This document shows, piece by piece, positions 63,957 through 64,000 of a stretch of 64,000 nt of DNA (positions are counted from its first letter, which is position 1; every line of letters begins with the position of its first letter). Source of the DNA: Alteribacter natronophilus. GTDB lineage: Bacteria; Bacillota; Bacilli; Bacillales; Salisediminibacteriaceae. Under the pieces are notes generated by a model. That model ran no database searches. It was not told the DNA's origin and saw only the letters and a program-made list of their open reading frames with translations. The stretch lies in contig NZ_VCRO01000002.1 of the NCBI RefSeq assembly GCF_006007885.1, positions 434,001 to 498,000 of the forward strand, read 5' to 3'. The translations under genes were made by a program, and so were the position numbers.

Positions 63957-64000
63957 TTACTGCTCCTTCAGAATCACACCACTCTTCGGCTCAACAGACA
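63957..64000 (-). CDS. C-terminal end of a gene cut by the window edge
   Basis: On the minus strand an open frame runs in from the edge and reads SVEPKSGVILKEQ then TAA. The sequence is protein-like, but 13 codons cannot identify a family. Confidence 0.4.
   Translation of the reverse strand, partial: SVEPKSGVILKEQ

Overview
The window reads as one chromosomal segment of a moderate-GC, Gram-positive, endospore-former-type Bacillaceae bacterium. The gene order (LCP ligase, yvyE, degS-degU, degV, comFA-comFC, yvyF-flgM-flgN-flgK-flgL, fliW-csrA, hag, flaG-fliD-fliS-fliT) is that of the Bacillus subtilis degSU/comF/hag region. Shine-Dalgarno sites are strong and GTG/TTG starts are common. The exported proteins are very rich in Glu and Asp, and there is a teichuronopeptide-like cluster (TupA-type ligase); together these suggest an alkaliphile or haloalkaliphile. 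That ecological point is inference. No rRNA, tRNA, prophage, complete insertion sequence or CRISPR array was found.

Region 1 (about 1-16,000) is a surface-polymer cluster on the plus strand. It has two GT4 and one GT2 glycosyltransferase, a TagG-like ABC permease, a TagH-like ATPase in which two complete nucleotide-binding domains are fused, a long GT2-containing protein, a TupA-like ATP-grasp protein, and three tandem paralogous cyanophycin-synthetase-like ATP-grasp ligases. A convergent gene of unknown function closes it. The set looks able to build a glycan carrying ligated amino acids and export it by ABC transport. It is the best candidate here for an undescribed system.

Region 2 (16,000-32,200) is wall turnover and precursor supply. 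Two very large secreted autolysins carry 11 and 7 peptidoglycan-binding repeats and end in a glucosaminidase and an amidase. They are followed by galU, UDP-glucose 6-dehydrogenase, a polyprenyl-phosphate sugar transferase, a sugar epimerase, a secreted 5'-nucleotidase and an LCP ligase that could attach the polymer to peptidoglycan. UDP-glucuronate from this block is the natural substrate for teichuronic-type polymers.

Region 3 (32,200-48,600) has a class B penicillin-binding protein, a 51-bp repeat array, an XRE regulator, yvyE, the DegS-DegU two-component system, DegV, ComFA/ComFC, the flgM-flgL operon, fliW-csrA, a DegU-like regulator with a degenerate receiver, and comK on the opposite strand.

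Region 4 (48,600-55,800) is hag, an AT-rich TPR/methyltransferase-like/ParB-like fusion gene, and flaG-fliD-fliS-fliT, with sigma-D promoters in front of hag, flaG and fliD. Inverted copies of a repeat element flank this module.

Region 5 (55,800-64,000) has a sodium:solute symporter with a 34-residue accessory peptide, a 1,491-residue bacillopeptidase F-type subtilase, a ROK-family kinase lacking the zinc motif, and a 21-bp periodic repeat array. Both window edges appear to cut minus-strand genes.
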